This document shows positions 7,797 through 16,638 of a DNA stretch of 64,000 nt, piece after piece. The notes under the pieces are model-generated. The model was not told the DNA's origin and did no database searches. It was given only the letters and a program-made list of their open reading frames with translations. Origin of the DNA: SFEL01 sp964392455 (GTDB lineage: Bacteria > Bacillota > Clostridia > Christensenellales > CAG-138); assembly GCA_964392455.1 (NCBI GenBank), contig CAYMPG010000008.1, positions 8,914-72,913 on the forward strand. The letters run 5' to 3'. Numbering within the stretch: position 1 is the first letter of the stretch; each line of letters begins with the position of its first letter. The position numbers were made by a program, and so were the translations under genes.

Positions 7797-10058
7797 TTAT
7801 TGTTCCTCTGCCGGCTTTATTGGCGCATATGCTGCCGCAAAGCGTTTTACTCCCGCTGCACCAAAATCTATGGACACAAGCATTGAGCTTCCTGCGCCGG
7901 ATATATCCATTATGGTGCCTTCGCCAAATTTTTCGTGTATTACCCGCTGATTCTTTTCAAAGCTCTTTACCACAGGCGCTGCGGGCTTGGGCTCCGCTGC
8001 GGCGGTCTTGCCAAGGAAGTGGCTATCCACCTGATATCTGCTGCGACCCGAGCCATGGCCGCCCAATGTGGGCCTGGGATATCCTCCCCTTGTGTCGGCA
8101 GAAGCCGCCTGGGCACCCTGCCCGCCGCTCCGCTCAGGATTTGCAGACTGGGTAAGCTCCTCGGGTATTTCATCGATAAAGCGCGAGCGCCTGTTGTAGG
8201 ATTCGTTACCAAATATGCTGCGCTGTCTGGCGTTTATCATATACAGCCTGCTTTTTGCACGGGTCATGCCCACATAGCAGAGCCTGCGCTCCTCCTCCAT
8301 TGCGCCGGTGGACATATCATTCTTTGCCCTGGAGGTGGGGAATACATTTTCCTCCATGCCCAACATGAATACCACGGGAAACTCCAGTCCCTTGGCGCTG
8401 TGCAGCGTCATGAGGGCAACTGCGCCGTTTTCCTCATTCATAGCGTCAATATCCGCCACAAGGGCCACGTTTTCAAGGAATACCTTAAGGGCATCCTCTC
8501 CCTCCGGCAGGTCTTTTTCTATTTCTTTTATGTTGCCTATAAGCTCTCTGAGGTTGTCCATACGGGATTCAACGTCTCCCTTTTTATCCTCAGCCTTAAG
8601 GTGCCTTTCATAATCCAGCGCCTCGATCAGCGCCCAGGTGAATTCAGAAAGGGGCATCATGCGGCTCATGGCGATAAATTCGGCCATGCTCTCTGCAAAG
8701 GGCTGTATCTTCTTTGCCGCCCGTGGATCCATATCCTCAAGGCAGCTTATGGCTGCCATAAGCATGGAGGTGCTGTTTTTCTGGGCCGCACGGGCCAGCT
8801 CATTTACCGATGCATCGCCTATGCTGCGCTTTGGCACGTTTATTATGCGCCTGAGGGATACGTCATCATATGGGTTGTATATAAGGCGCAGATACGCCAT
8901 TATATCCTTTATCTCCTTGCGGTCATAGAAGCGCTGGCCGCCGTATACCCTATTGGGTATGCCGTAATTCATAAGAGTGGTTTCAGGCACACGGCTCTGG
9001 GCATTCATACGGTAAAGTATGGCAAAATCGCCATAGCTCATGCCCTGCCGTACCCCCTCCATCACCTTGCGGCATACAAAGTGGGCCTCATCCCGCTCGC
9101 TGTCTGCGGTATAAAGCTCGATCTTCTCTCCGTCTCCATTATCCGTCCAGAGCTTTTTCTGCTTGCGGCCAAGGTTATTGCCTATGACTGCATTGGCGCC
9201 ATTGAGAATATTTGAGGTGGAGCGGTAATTCTGCTCCAGCCGTATTACCTTTGCTCCCTTGAAATCCTTCTCAAATTCCAGTATGTTTCGTATATCCGCA
9301 CCACGCCAGCCGTATATGCTCTGATCGTCATCGCCCACCACGCATATGTTCCTGTGCTCCCTGCAAATAAGCTCTACCATGCGGTACTGGAGAGCGTTGG
9401 TATCCTGATACTCATCCACCAGCACATAGCTGAACTTTCTGCGGTATTTATCCAGCACATCCGGGCAGCTTTCCAGAAGCTGAACCGTCATGCACAGCAG
9501 ATCGTCAAAATCCAGAGCGTTGCACTCCTTGAGTGAGCGCTGATATTCCCTGAATATCCTTACCACGGCTTCGTCAAGGTAAGGATTATCCATAAGATAC
9601 TGCTCAGGCTCAAGGGATTTATTTTTTGCGTCGCTTATGCGCTCCTTTATCTCCCGCTTGGGCATATCCTTATCGCTTATGCCCAGACGCTTAAGGATGT
9701 TGCCTATCAGCGACATCTGGTCATCGTCATCGTATATGAGGAAATTGCTCTCCCGCCCCAGCCTTCCAATATCCATTCTCAGCATACGGGCGCAGCAGGA
9801 GTGGAACGTAGTGACCCACATATCCTGAGCATCGTGGCCTATGAGTGCCTCGGTGCGCTCACGCATCTCGCGGGCGGCCTTATTTGTAAAGGTGAGGGCA
9901 AGTATGCTCCAGGGCGCAACGCCGTGCTCCACAAGGTTTGCAATGCGGTAAGTAAGGGCACGGGTCTTGCCGGAGCCTGCTCCTGCAAGTATAAGCAGAG
10001 GCCCTTCCAGCGTTTCTACTGCCTGCCTCTGGGGTGCATTAAGAGTTGAAAGATCCAT
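7797..10058 (-). CDS. pcrA: ATP-dependent DNA helicase PcrA/UvrD (superfamily 1A)
   Basis: PcrA is a 3'-5' helicase for repair, plasmid replication and clearing RecA or transcription conflicts. The 753 residues contain all SF1 motifs: LNAPQRQAVETLEGPLLI (Q motif), AGAGSGKTRAL (Walker A), VDEYQDTN (Walker B), GDDDQSIYGWRGAD (motif III), LEQNYRST (motif IV), TLHSAKGLEFPVVF (motif V) and EERRLCYVGMTRAKSRL (motif VI). A basic linker leads to a C-terminal Tudor-like module (VIHEKFGEGTI). It begins the pcrA-ligA-AIR synthase-like group and is separated from the pheST operon by a terminator. Confidence 0.97.
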   Translation of the reverse strand: MDLSTLNAPQRQAVETLEGPLLILAGAGSGKTRALTYRIANLVEHGVAPWSILALTFTNKAAREMRERTEALIGHDAQDMWVTTFHSCCARMLRMDIGRLGRESNFLIYDDDDQMSLIGNILKRLGISDKDMPKREIKERISDAKNKSLEPEQYLMDNPYLDEAVVRIFREYQRSLKECNALDFDDLLCMTVQLLESCPDVLDKYRRKFSYVLVDEYQDTNALQYRMVELICREHRNICVVGDDDQSIYGWRGADIRNILEFEKDFKGAKVIRLEQNYRSTSNILNGANAVIGNNLGRKQKKLWTDNGDGEKIELYTADSERDEAHFVCRKVMEGVRQGMSYGDFAILYRMNAQSRVPETTLMNYGIPNRVYGGQRFYDRKEIKDIMAYLRLIYNPYDDVSLRRIINVPKRSIGDASVNELARAAQKNSTSMLMAAISCLEDMDPRAAKKIQPFAESMAEFIAMSRMMPLSEFTWALIEALDYERHLKAEDKKGDVESRMDNLRELIGNIKEIEKDLPEGEDALKVFLENVALVADIDAMNEENGAVALMTLHSAKGLEFPVVFMLGMEENVFPTSRAKNDMSTGAMEEERRLCYVGMTRAKSRLYMINARQRSIFGNESYNRRSRFIDEIPEELTQSANPERSGGQGAQAASADTRGGYPRPTLGGHGSGRSRYQVDSHFLGKTAAAEPKPAAPVVKSFEKNQRVIHEKFGEGTIMDISGAGSSMLVSIDFGAAGVKRFAAAYAPIKPAEEQ

Positions 10059-10151
10059 TTTGATTTATCTCCGTTAAGGGGGTTTTAACCACATATTTTT
10101 ACATATACATTTTACCACATCTTTTCCCTCAGCAAAAGCCATTGAGCAAAT

Positions 10152-10185
10152 ATAAAAAGGCCATCCCAACGGGATAGCCTTTTTA
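10152..10185 (-). terminator. Intrinsic terminator at the end of the pheST operon
   Basis: ATAAAAAGGC pairs with GCCTTTTTAT around an inner CATCCC/GGGATA helix with a short loop. Read on the minus strand the hairpin ends in a T-run. It lies downstream of the 82-residue membrane-protein gene and upstream of pcrA, so it separates the two operons. Confidence 0.85.
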
Positions 10186-10203
10186 TGCGGTTACAGAGTC
10201 TTT

Positions 10204-10452
10204 TTACCAGGACATGAGCTGTACGCAGCCGGCCACAAGATTCAGCGCCGCTGCAAAGTACAGGAAGGGCACCAGGCCACGCTTGGCATCGCCGGAATCC
10301 TTAAGATTCAGTGCAAACAGCAGCAGGCCTGCGCCAAGGCACAGGGGCGTCATACCCTTGAGTCCCTTATCGAAGCCAAACTCCATCACAAGGTTTACAA
10401 GGGACATGAGGGAAAAAATCACTCCGAAAAACGATGTGCGGTTATACTGCAT
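10204..10452 (-). CDS. Small hypothetical membrane protein
   Basis: This 82-residue protein is not assigned to a family. It has about three hydrophobic segments (near residues 8-24, 33-49 and 62-80) separated by short charged loops (KDSGDAKRG), so it is probably an integral membrane protein. AAAGGAGGA lies directly before the ATG. It starts 12 bases after pheT and ends before the intrinsic terminator, so it should be co-transcribed with pheST under T-box control. Function unknown. Confidence 0.75.
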   Translation of the reverse strand: MQYNRTSFFGVIFSLMSLVNLVMEFGFDKGLKGMTPLCLGAGLLLFALNLKDSGDAKRGLVPFLYFAAALNLVAGCVQLMSW

Positions 10453-10464
10453 ATTCTTCCTCCT

Positions 10465-12870
10465 TTATGCTCTCAGTTCTGCGTTCAGGCCATCCTTTAA
10501 AGCAGCTATGATGGTATTCATAGCGTCATTTATATCTTCATCGGTAAGGGTACGATCCTCTGCACGGATAGTGTAGGAATAGGCCATGCTCTTCTTGCCC
10601 TCGGGTATGCCCTTTCCACGATACACGTCAAAGAGCTCCACATTTTCCAGCAGCACCTTCACCGGGGCGCCCTTTATAACGGCAGAGACCTGAGCAGAGG
10701 TAACAGCCTCATCCACCACCACGGCTATATCCCTGGGCACAGTGGGGTACTTGGGAATAGCCTTATAGGTCTTGCCATCCTCACGCAGCTCAAACAGCTT
10801 CTTTACTGAAAGCTCTGCGGCATAGGCTATCTGGGGTACACCGAAGGCCTTGCGGGTATCCGGATGCACAGCGCCCATTTCGCCTATCACCTGGCCGTTT
10901 ACCTTTATTACGGCCTTCTGGCCGGGCTGGAAGAATTCGCTGCCGCCCGGCAGGAACTCTGCGCCATCCTCTATGCCCAGCTTGCGGAGCAGATACTCCA
11001 CCACTCCCTTAAGGGTGAAGAAGCTCTCGCTGTCGCCTGTGAATATAAGGCCCAGCATTTTGCGCTCCTCGGGAAGATCTGCATTGTTGTCAAAGTGCAC
11101 ATTGCCCACCTCGAAGAACCTGCCGTGGCCGGTCTTACGATTGCAGTTAAGGGCAAGGGTATTCAGCATACCGGCCATAAGGGTGGTACGCATCAGGCTC
11201 TGATCCTCACCGAAGGGATTAAGCAGCTTCACAGCAAGCCGCTTTTCATCATCCTCGGGAATACGGAGCGCATTGAGCGTAGCGGGGCCGATAAAGTTGT
11301 AATTGTATATCTCATAGCAGCCCATTGCCACGCACATATCCTTTACCTGATCCTCGTGGCGGGTCTCGGGGCTTAGGCACCCACGGAAGGTATCGCCCTG
11401 CATGAGGGTGGGCTCGATATTGTAGTAGCCGTATATTCTGGCTATCTCCTCTGCAATATCCCAATCGGACTCTATGCTGCTCTCGATATCCACCCTGTAA
11501 TGGGGCACGGTCACGATGAGGGCATCGCCCTCTACCCTTGCACCTATATTGATGGTATCCAGCATCTTTACCATATCCTCAGGGGATATATTGGTATTGA
11601 GTATGCGGTTCACATGGCTCCAGTCCACACTAATCACACGCTCTGCAAGGTCAGCAGCGCATACGTCTATGCAGCTTCCTACTATGGTGCCTGCGCCAAG
11701 CTCCTCAACGAGCTCTATTGCACGGTCTATTGCAAGCTGAGCGTTTACAGGCTCCACGCCCTTTATATAGCGGGCAGCCGCATCGGTAACGTGGTGGAGC
11801 TCACGGGTGGTATGGCGGATATTGCTGCCCTTGAACACTGCGGATTCAAAGAGTACGGTTTTGGTGTTTTCGGTTATTTCGGAATTTTCTCCGCCCATTA
11901 CGCCGGCAATGCCCACGCCACGCTCAGGATCAGCTATGAGCAGAACATTGGGAGATACCCTTCTCTCCTTGCCATCCAGGGTCTTTACAATCTCATCCTC
12001 CCTGCCACGGCGCACGATTATCCTGCCATCGGTAATGCAGGAAAAATCAAATGCGTGCATGGGCTGGCCGTATTCGATCATGACGTAATTTGTGATATCC
12101 ACAATGTTATTGATCGGGCGTAGGCCCACGCTGCGGAGCCGCTTCTGCATCCATGCAGGAGAGGGCGCTATCTTTATATCCTTCACCACCCGGCCCATAT
12201 ACCTGGGGCAAAGGTCAGTATCCATGACCTGTACTGAGGCATATTCGCCTGCATCGCCCTGGCCCTGTACCTGCTTTATGACAGGCTCGTGGAACTTCTG
12301 CCCAAGGGCGGCTGCGGCCTCACGGCACATACCTATTATGCTGATGCAGTCTGCACGGTTTGGGGTAAGCTCGATATCGAATACTATGTCATTAAGGCCA
12401 ATGGCTTCCTGTATTGGCTGGCCCAGAGGATGCTCGCCCTGAAGAATGAGTATGCCATATACCTCGGCTCCGGGATAATCCGCCTCGGTAATACCCAGCT
12501 CCTGGCCTGAGCACAGCATGCCGCAGCTTTCCACGCCACGCATTACCGTGGGGTGAATCACCACGCCGCCTGCCAGGGTAGCTCCATCCAGAGCCACAGG
12601 CACCAGTGCGCCTTCAAATACATTGGAAGCACCGGTAACAAGGGTGAGATTTTCATCCCGGCCTATATTCAGGGTGCATATTTTGAGCTTATCAGCATTG
12701 GGATGCTGCTTTATCATCTCTATGCGGCCCACCACAACATTGCTGATGCCGGGCATTTCGTCTATAATGTCGGCTATTTCAAAGCCACGCCACATCATCA
12801 GCTCTACGAACTTCTCCGGCGTAACATTGAAATCCACATATTCTTTAAGCCATTTAAGGGGCAGTTTCAT
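10465..12870 (-). CDS. pheT: Phenylalanyl-tRNA synthetase beta subunit
   Basis: PheT is the structural, editing and tRNA-binding subunit of the (alpha-beta)2 phenylalanyl-tRNA synthetase. The 801 residues have an N-terminal EMAP/OB tRNA-binding domain (VVVGRIEMIKQHPNADKLKIC), the B3/B4 editing domain (FDIELTPNRADCISIIGM), the B5 domain, a degenerate class II core and the C-terminal anticodon-binding FDX-ACB domain (AIPKYPTVPRDIAVVVDE). Start supported by GGGAGG nine bases upstream. It is 18 bases downstream of pheS. Confidence 0.98.
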   Translation of the reverse strand: MKLPLKWLKEYVDFNVTPEKFVELMMWRGFEIADIIDEMPGISNVVVGRIEMIKQHPNADKLKICTLNIGRDENLTLVTGASNVFEGALVPVALDGATLAGGVVIHPTVMRGVESCGMLCSGQELGITEADYPGAEVYGILILQGEHPLGQPIQEAIGLNDIVFDIELTPNRADCISIIGMCREAAAALGQKFHEPVIKQVQGQGDAGEYASVQVMDTDLCPRYMGRVVKDIKIAPSPAWMQKRLRSVGLRPINNIVDITNYVMIEYGQPMHAFDFSCITDGRIIVRRGREDEIVKTLDGKERRVSPNVLLIADPERGVGIAGVMGGENSEITENTKTVLFESAVFKGSNIRHTTRELHHVTDAAARYIKGVEPVNAQLAIDRAIELVEELGAGTIVGSCIDVCAADLAERVISVDWSHVNRILNTNISPEDMVKMLDTINIGARVEGDALIVTVPHYRVDIESSIESDWDIAEEIARIYGYYNIEPTLMQGDTFRGCLSPETRHEDQVKDMCVAMGCYEIYNYNFIGPATLNALRIPEDDEKRLAVKLLNPFGEDQSLMRTTLMAGMLNTLALNCNRKTGHGRFFEVGNVHFDNNADLPEERKMLGLIFTGDSESFFTLKGVVEYLLRKLGIEDGAEFLPGGSEFFQPGQKAVIKVNGQVIGEMGAVHPDTRKAFGVPQIAYAAELSVKKLFELREDGKTYKAIPKYPTVPRDIAVVVDEAVTSAQVSAVIKGAPVKVLLENVELFDVYRGKGIPEGKKSMAYSYTIRAEDRTLTDEDINDAMNTIIAALKDGLNAELRA

Positions 12871-12888
12871 GGTGTATTTACCTCCCTG

Positions 12889-13911
12889 TTAGAACTGTTT
12901 GAGGAAGCGGGCATCGTTCTCATACTCGAGACGTATGTCCGTTATTCCGTACTTAAGGCTGGCAATGCGGTCTACGCCTATGCCAAAGGCAAAGGCCTTC
13001 CATACCTTGGGATCAAGGCCGCAGTTTTCCAGCTCATGGGGGTTGGTAACGCCGCTGCCCAGTATTTCAAGCCAGCCTGTGCCCTTGCACAGCCTGCAGC
13101 CCTTGCCGCCGCACAGCGTGCAGGATACATCCACCTCAGCCGAGGGCTCAGTGAATGGGAAATAGCTGGGACGGAAGCGCATCTTTACACCCTCGCCGAA
13201 TACGGCGTGTATAAAGGTGAGCAGCGTGCCCTTAAGGTCTGCAAGGGTAAGGTCCTTATCCACAACGAAGCCTTCCATCTGCATGAATACGGGGCTATGG
13301 CTTGCATCCACCTCGTCCACGCGGAACACTCGTCCCGGCATTATGAGCCGGAAGGGAGGCTTAAGATTGAGCAGGGCTCTGGCCTCAAGGGGGGAGGTAT
13401 GGGTACGCAGCACTACTCTGTCATTTACATAGAAGGTATCCTGCATATCCCTGGCAGGATGATCAAGAGGCAGGTTCAGCCGGGTAAAGTTATAATCATC
13501 GTACTCCACCTCAGGGCCTTCATAGGTGGTAAAGCCCATGCCCACCAGAGCATCGCGGATTTCTCGATAGGTCTGCGTCATGGGATGCAGATGGCCCTCA
13601 GGCATGGATATTTTGCCGGGCTCGGTAACATCCACGGCCTCCATAGCAAAGCGCTTTTCCTGCATCTTTGCGGCAATCTCAGCACGGCGCTGGTTCAGCT
13701 CCTTTTCCAGCTCCTTTTTTACCGCATTGGCGGACTGGCCAAGGTTTGCCCGCATTTCCTTGCTGAGCTTGCCCATGCCCTTAAGTATCTCAGTAAGGGC
13801 GCCGTTCTTGCCGAATACTGCGAGGTTTATGGCGTCTATCGCCGCCTCGTCCTCTGCGTTTTTCAGGCTTTCAAGGGTTTGCAGCCTGATTTTTTCCAGA
13901 GTTTCCTTCAT
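12889..13911 (-). CDS. pheS: Phenylalanyl-tRNA synthetase alpha subunit
   Basis: PheS is the catalytic class II subunit. A longer open frame runs to 13977, but its first 22 codons overlap the T-box antiterminator. The ATG at 13911 gives MKETLEKIRLQ, has GGAGG at 13921-13925, and yields 340 residues, the normal size. The N-terminal coiled coil is followed by motif 1 (PEGHLHPMTQT), the HPARDMQDTFY active-site region, motif 2 (RVFRVDEVDASHSP) and motif 3 (FAFGIGVDRIASLKYGI). Transcription is controlled by the upstream phenylalanine T-box. Confidence 0.97.
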   Translation of the reverse strand: MKETLEKIRLQTLESLKNAEDEAAIDAINLAVFGKNGALTEILKGMGKLSKEMRANLGQSANAVKKELEKELNQRRAEIAAKMQEKRFAMEAVDVTEPGKISMPEGHLHPMTQTYREIRDALVGMGFTTYEGPEVEYDDYNFTRLNLPLDHPARDMQDTFYVNDRVVLRTHTSPLEARALLNLKPPFRLIMPGRVFRVDEVDASHSPVFMQMEGFVVDKDLTLADLKGTLLTFIHAVFGEGVKMRFRPSYFPFTEPSAEVDVSCTLCGGKGCRLCKGTGWLEILGSGVTNPHELENCGLDPKVWKAFAFGIGVDRIASLKYGITDIRLEYENDARFLKQF

Positions 13912-13933
13912 GGTAAAAATCCTCCAAAATAAA

Positions 13934-14180
13934 ATTGCGCCTCGTCCTAAGGGACGAAGGCGCATTCGTGGTACCACCCTAATTTACTCTGCAAGCACAG
14001 AGCCTTTATCGCTGTATCGGGCTTACCCGGCCCCAACTACACACCTTGCATCAGCAGGCTTCACCGGGGCGGCTCAGGAGCGAACTTGTGCGAGCTGTGC
14101 CTATAAGCCGCTTGCAGCCTGCGCGGCTCTCTCTGAGATAGGCCAATATCCCGCTTTTCTCCGTCACTGCCATAAATTTT
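13934..14180 (-). promoter_or_regulatory. T-box riboswitch (tRNA-Phe responsive) for pheST
   Basis: This region fills the gap of over 300 bases between pheS and the beta-CASP gene. On the minus strand it shows AGGGTGGTACCACG (13967-13980), the T-box sequence that pairs with the uncharged tRNA acceptor end. A GC-rich terminator hairpin with arms GCGCCTTCGTCC and GGACGAGGCGC (13937-13963) follows and ends in a T-rich tract. Upstream is a Stem I region with AGAGAG and the GCTCCTGAG element. A UUC codon (bases 14082-14084) directly precedes that element and is the likely specifier for tRNA-Phe, which fits the genes downstream. Confidence 0.93.
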
Positions 14181-14191
14181 AATTACAGCGT

Positions 14192-14220
14192 ATTTTAACA
14201 CATCATTTTAAACTATTCAA
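14192..14220 (-). promoter_or_regulatory. Promoter of the pheST T-box operon
   Basis: Minus-strand TTGAAT (14215-14220) and TAAAAT (14192-14197) are separated by 17 bases. The element lies just upstream of the T-box leader and next to the end of the beta-CASP nuclease gene. Confidence 0.75.
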
Positions 14221-14236
14221 GGTGTTTTTTGTATGC

Positions 14237-15850
14237 TTATTTAAGCCGCTGCTCCAGCTGATTCGCAAGCTCCGCCACGCTTTCCTCCAAATCCTGCACC
14301 TTTGCGCTGTCCATAAGGGCATCCATCAGTGCATTCATGAGCCGCTTCAGCTCCGCCTTTATGTTGGAGGGCTTGCGCTTCTTTACAGCAGCCTTTCCGG
14401 GGGCGGCCTTTATCAGCTTTGTGGCTGTGGAGTATACCTCGCCGCTGTCCAGGTCGAATTCCTGATACATATCCGGCACTTCCACATCATAGCCACGCTC
14501 CTCCAGCTTATCCTCAAGGGCACGTATGGCATCTATTTCGCCGTGTACGAGAAACACCTTTGCAGGCTTTTTATCTATGCCATCCACCCAGTTGATCAGC
14601 TCCTGCTGATCGGCATGGCCTGAGAAGCCCTGTATGCGCTGTATATCCGCATTGACAATCACCTGGGTGCCAAGTATCTTCACCTTGTCTGCACCGTCTA
14701 TAAGCAGCCGGCCAAGGGTACCCACTGCCTGATAGCCTGCAAATACCACCGTGGTAGTGGCTTTAAACAGGTTATTCTTCAGGTGATGGCGTATGCGGCC
14801 CGCATCGCACATACCAGAGGCGGATATTATGATATTACAGCCCTTTGCATCGTTTATCAGCTTGCTTTCATCGGCAGTTTCCGCAACCTTCAGCGTATCA
14901 AATTCAAACAAATCTCCGCTTCGGGCAAGGGCCTTTGTTTCATCATCGTAGCACTCTGCCCCGCAGGCTGCATAAACCCTGGTAGCCTTTATGCCAAGGG
15001 GGCTGTCAATATACACCGGCACCTTTTCAAGGCCGGGCACGGTTTTATTTACCAGCATACGCTTTATGTAATAAAGCAGCTCCTGAGTGCGCCCCACTGC
15101 AAAGGCAGGTATAACGATATTGCCGCCCCGTGCTATGCCGTTTTTTAATACACGGGCAAACTCGGCTTCCTTTTCCTCATCGGTGGAAACCTCATGCACC
15201 CTGTCTCCATAGGTGCTTTCCATGATAAGATAATCGGCAGCCTCAGGGCTTTCCGGGTCTTTAATTATGGGCCTGTCATCGCGGCCTATATCTCCCGAGA
15301 ATACAATGCGGGTGGTCTTGCCTCCCTCGGTAACCCATATCTCTATGGCAGATGAGCCCAGCAGATGGCCAACGTCTGTAAACCTTGCCCTTACACCTGG
15401 ACATATATCCACTATGCTGCCATAGCGGCAGGGCTTAAACAGCTTGAGGGTCTTTTCCACATCCCCAGAGGTATACAGCGCCTCCACAAGGGGCTTACCT
15501 GCACGCTCATTTTTGCGATTTTGATACTCGGCATCCTGCTCCTGAATATGGGCGCTGTCAGGAAGCATTATGCCGCAGAGCTTTGACGTGGCCTCGGTAG
15601 AGATTATCGGGCCGGTAAAGCCCCGCTTTACCAGCAGCGGCACGAGGCCGGTATGGTCTATATGGGCGTGGGTCAGCAGCACCGCCTTTATGTCACCCGG
15701 AACAAAGGGAAAATCCCCCTCGCCATATTCGCTCTTGGCATCCTCGCCCTGACGCATACCGCAATCCACAAGTATGCTGCCGCCGTCGAATGTTATCATA
15801 TGGCAGGAGCCGGTTACTGCCTTTGCTGCGCCGCAAAATCTAAGCTTCAT
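14237..15850 (-). CDS. Metallo-beta-lactamase/beta-CASP RNA hydrolase
   Basis: A 537-residue protein of the CPSF/Ysh1-like beta-CASP family, which processes RNA using two metal ions. The N-terminal metallo-beta-lactamase core begins MKLRFCGAAKAVTGSCHM and contains the metal motif LLTHAHIDHTG (HxHxDH) plus VFSGDIGRDDRPI. The beta-CASP insert follows with GMCDAGRIRHHLKN and GYQAVGTLGR. A late FSGHADQQEL and FLVHGE supply the last ligands. The lysine-rich C-terminal tail (about 470-537) ends in a probable coiled coil, which the core family does not require. Its RNA substrate is unknown. Confidence 0.92.
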   Translation of the reverse strand: MKLRFCGAAKAVTGSCHMITFDGGSILVDCGMRQGEDAKSEYGEGDFPFVPGDIKAVLLTHAHIDHTGLVPLLVKRGFTGPIISTEATSKLCGIMLPDSAHIQEQDAEYQNRKNERAGKPLVEALYTSGDVEKTLKLFKPCRYGSIVDICPGVRARFTDVGHLLGSSAIEIWVTEGGKTTRIVFSGDIGRDDRPIIKDPESPEAADYLIMESTYGDRVHEVSTDEEKEAEFARVLKNGIARGGNIVIPAFAVGRTQELLYYIKRMLVNKTVPGLEKVPVYIDSPLGIKATRVYAACGAECYDDETKALARSGDLFEFDTLKVAETADESKLINDAKGCNIIISASGMCDAGRIRHHLKNNLFKATTTVVFAGYQAVGTLGRLLIDGADKVKILGTQVIVNADIQRIQGFSGHADQQELINWVDGIDKKPAKVFLVHGEIDAIRALEDKLEERGYDVEVPDMYQEFDLDSGEVYSTATKLIKAAPGKAAVKKRKPSNIKAELKRLMNALMDALMDSAKVQDLEESVAELANQLEQRLK

Positions 15851-15969
15851 AAAACTATCGCTGCCTCCGTACTGAATAATTGAAAAGATATGGAAGTAAT
15901 TGCTTTGCTATATTATACCACACCTGTTTAAAATACAAACATCCGGCCATGAAATGTTTCCAAAGGTTC

Positions 15970-16003
15970 AAAAAGTGGCGCTCCACAGGAAACGCCACTT
16001 TTC
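15970..16003 (-). terminator. Intrinsic terminator after the SEC-C gene
   Basis: AAAAGTGGCG (15971-15980) pairs with CGCCACTTTT (15993-16002). On the minus strand the stem ends in a T-run just past the stop of the SEC-C gene, which isolates it from the beta-CASP gene. Confidence 0.8.
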
Positions 16004-16012
16004 TATCTGTAT

Positions 16013-16516
<504 letters not shown>

Positions 16517-16638
16517 GTTAAATCTCCTAAGTATATTTTTTATTTTACTCCATCCAGTATGAAAGCACAGGTTTCGCCATTCTGTCAAGGAAATATTTGA
16601 CACTCAGGCGAATTTTAGCTGTATTTCCTCGGTATATT

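Noticed and set aside
7935..9215. 426-residue frame opposite pcrA
   Set aside because: Shadow of the helicase gene with no domain or start signal.
12553..13932. 459-residue frame opposite pheT and pheS
   Set aside because: Shadow frame; it spans the gap between two real genes.
13912..13977. Longer PheS N-terminus
   Set aside because: These codons lie inside the T-box antiterminator and terminator.
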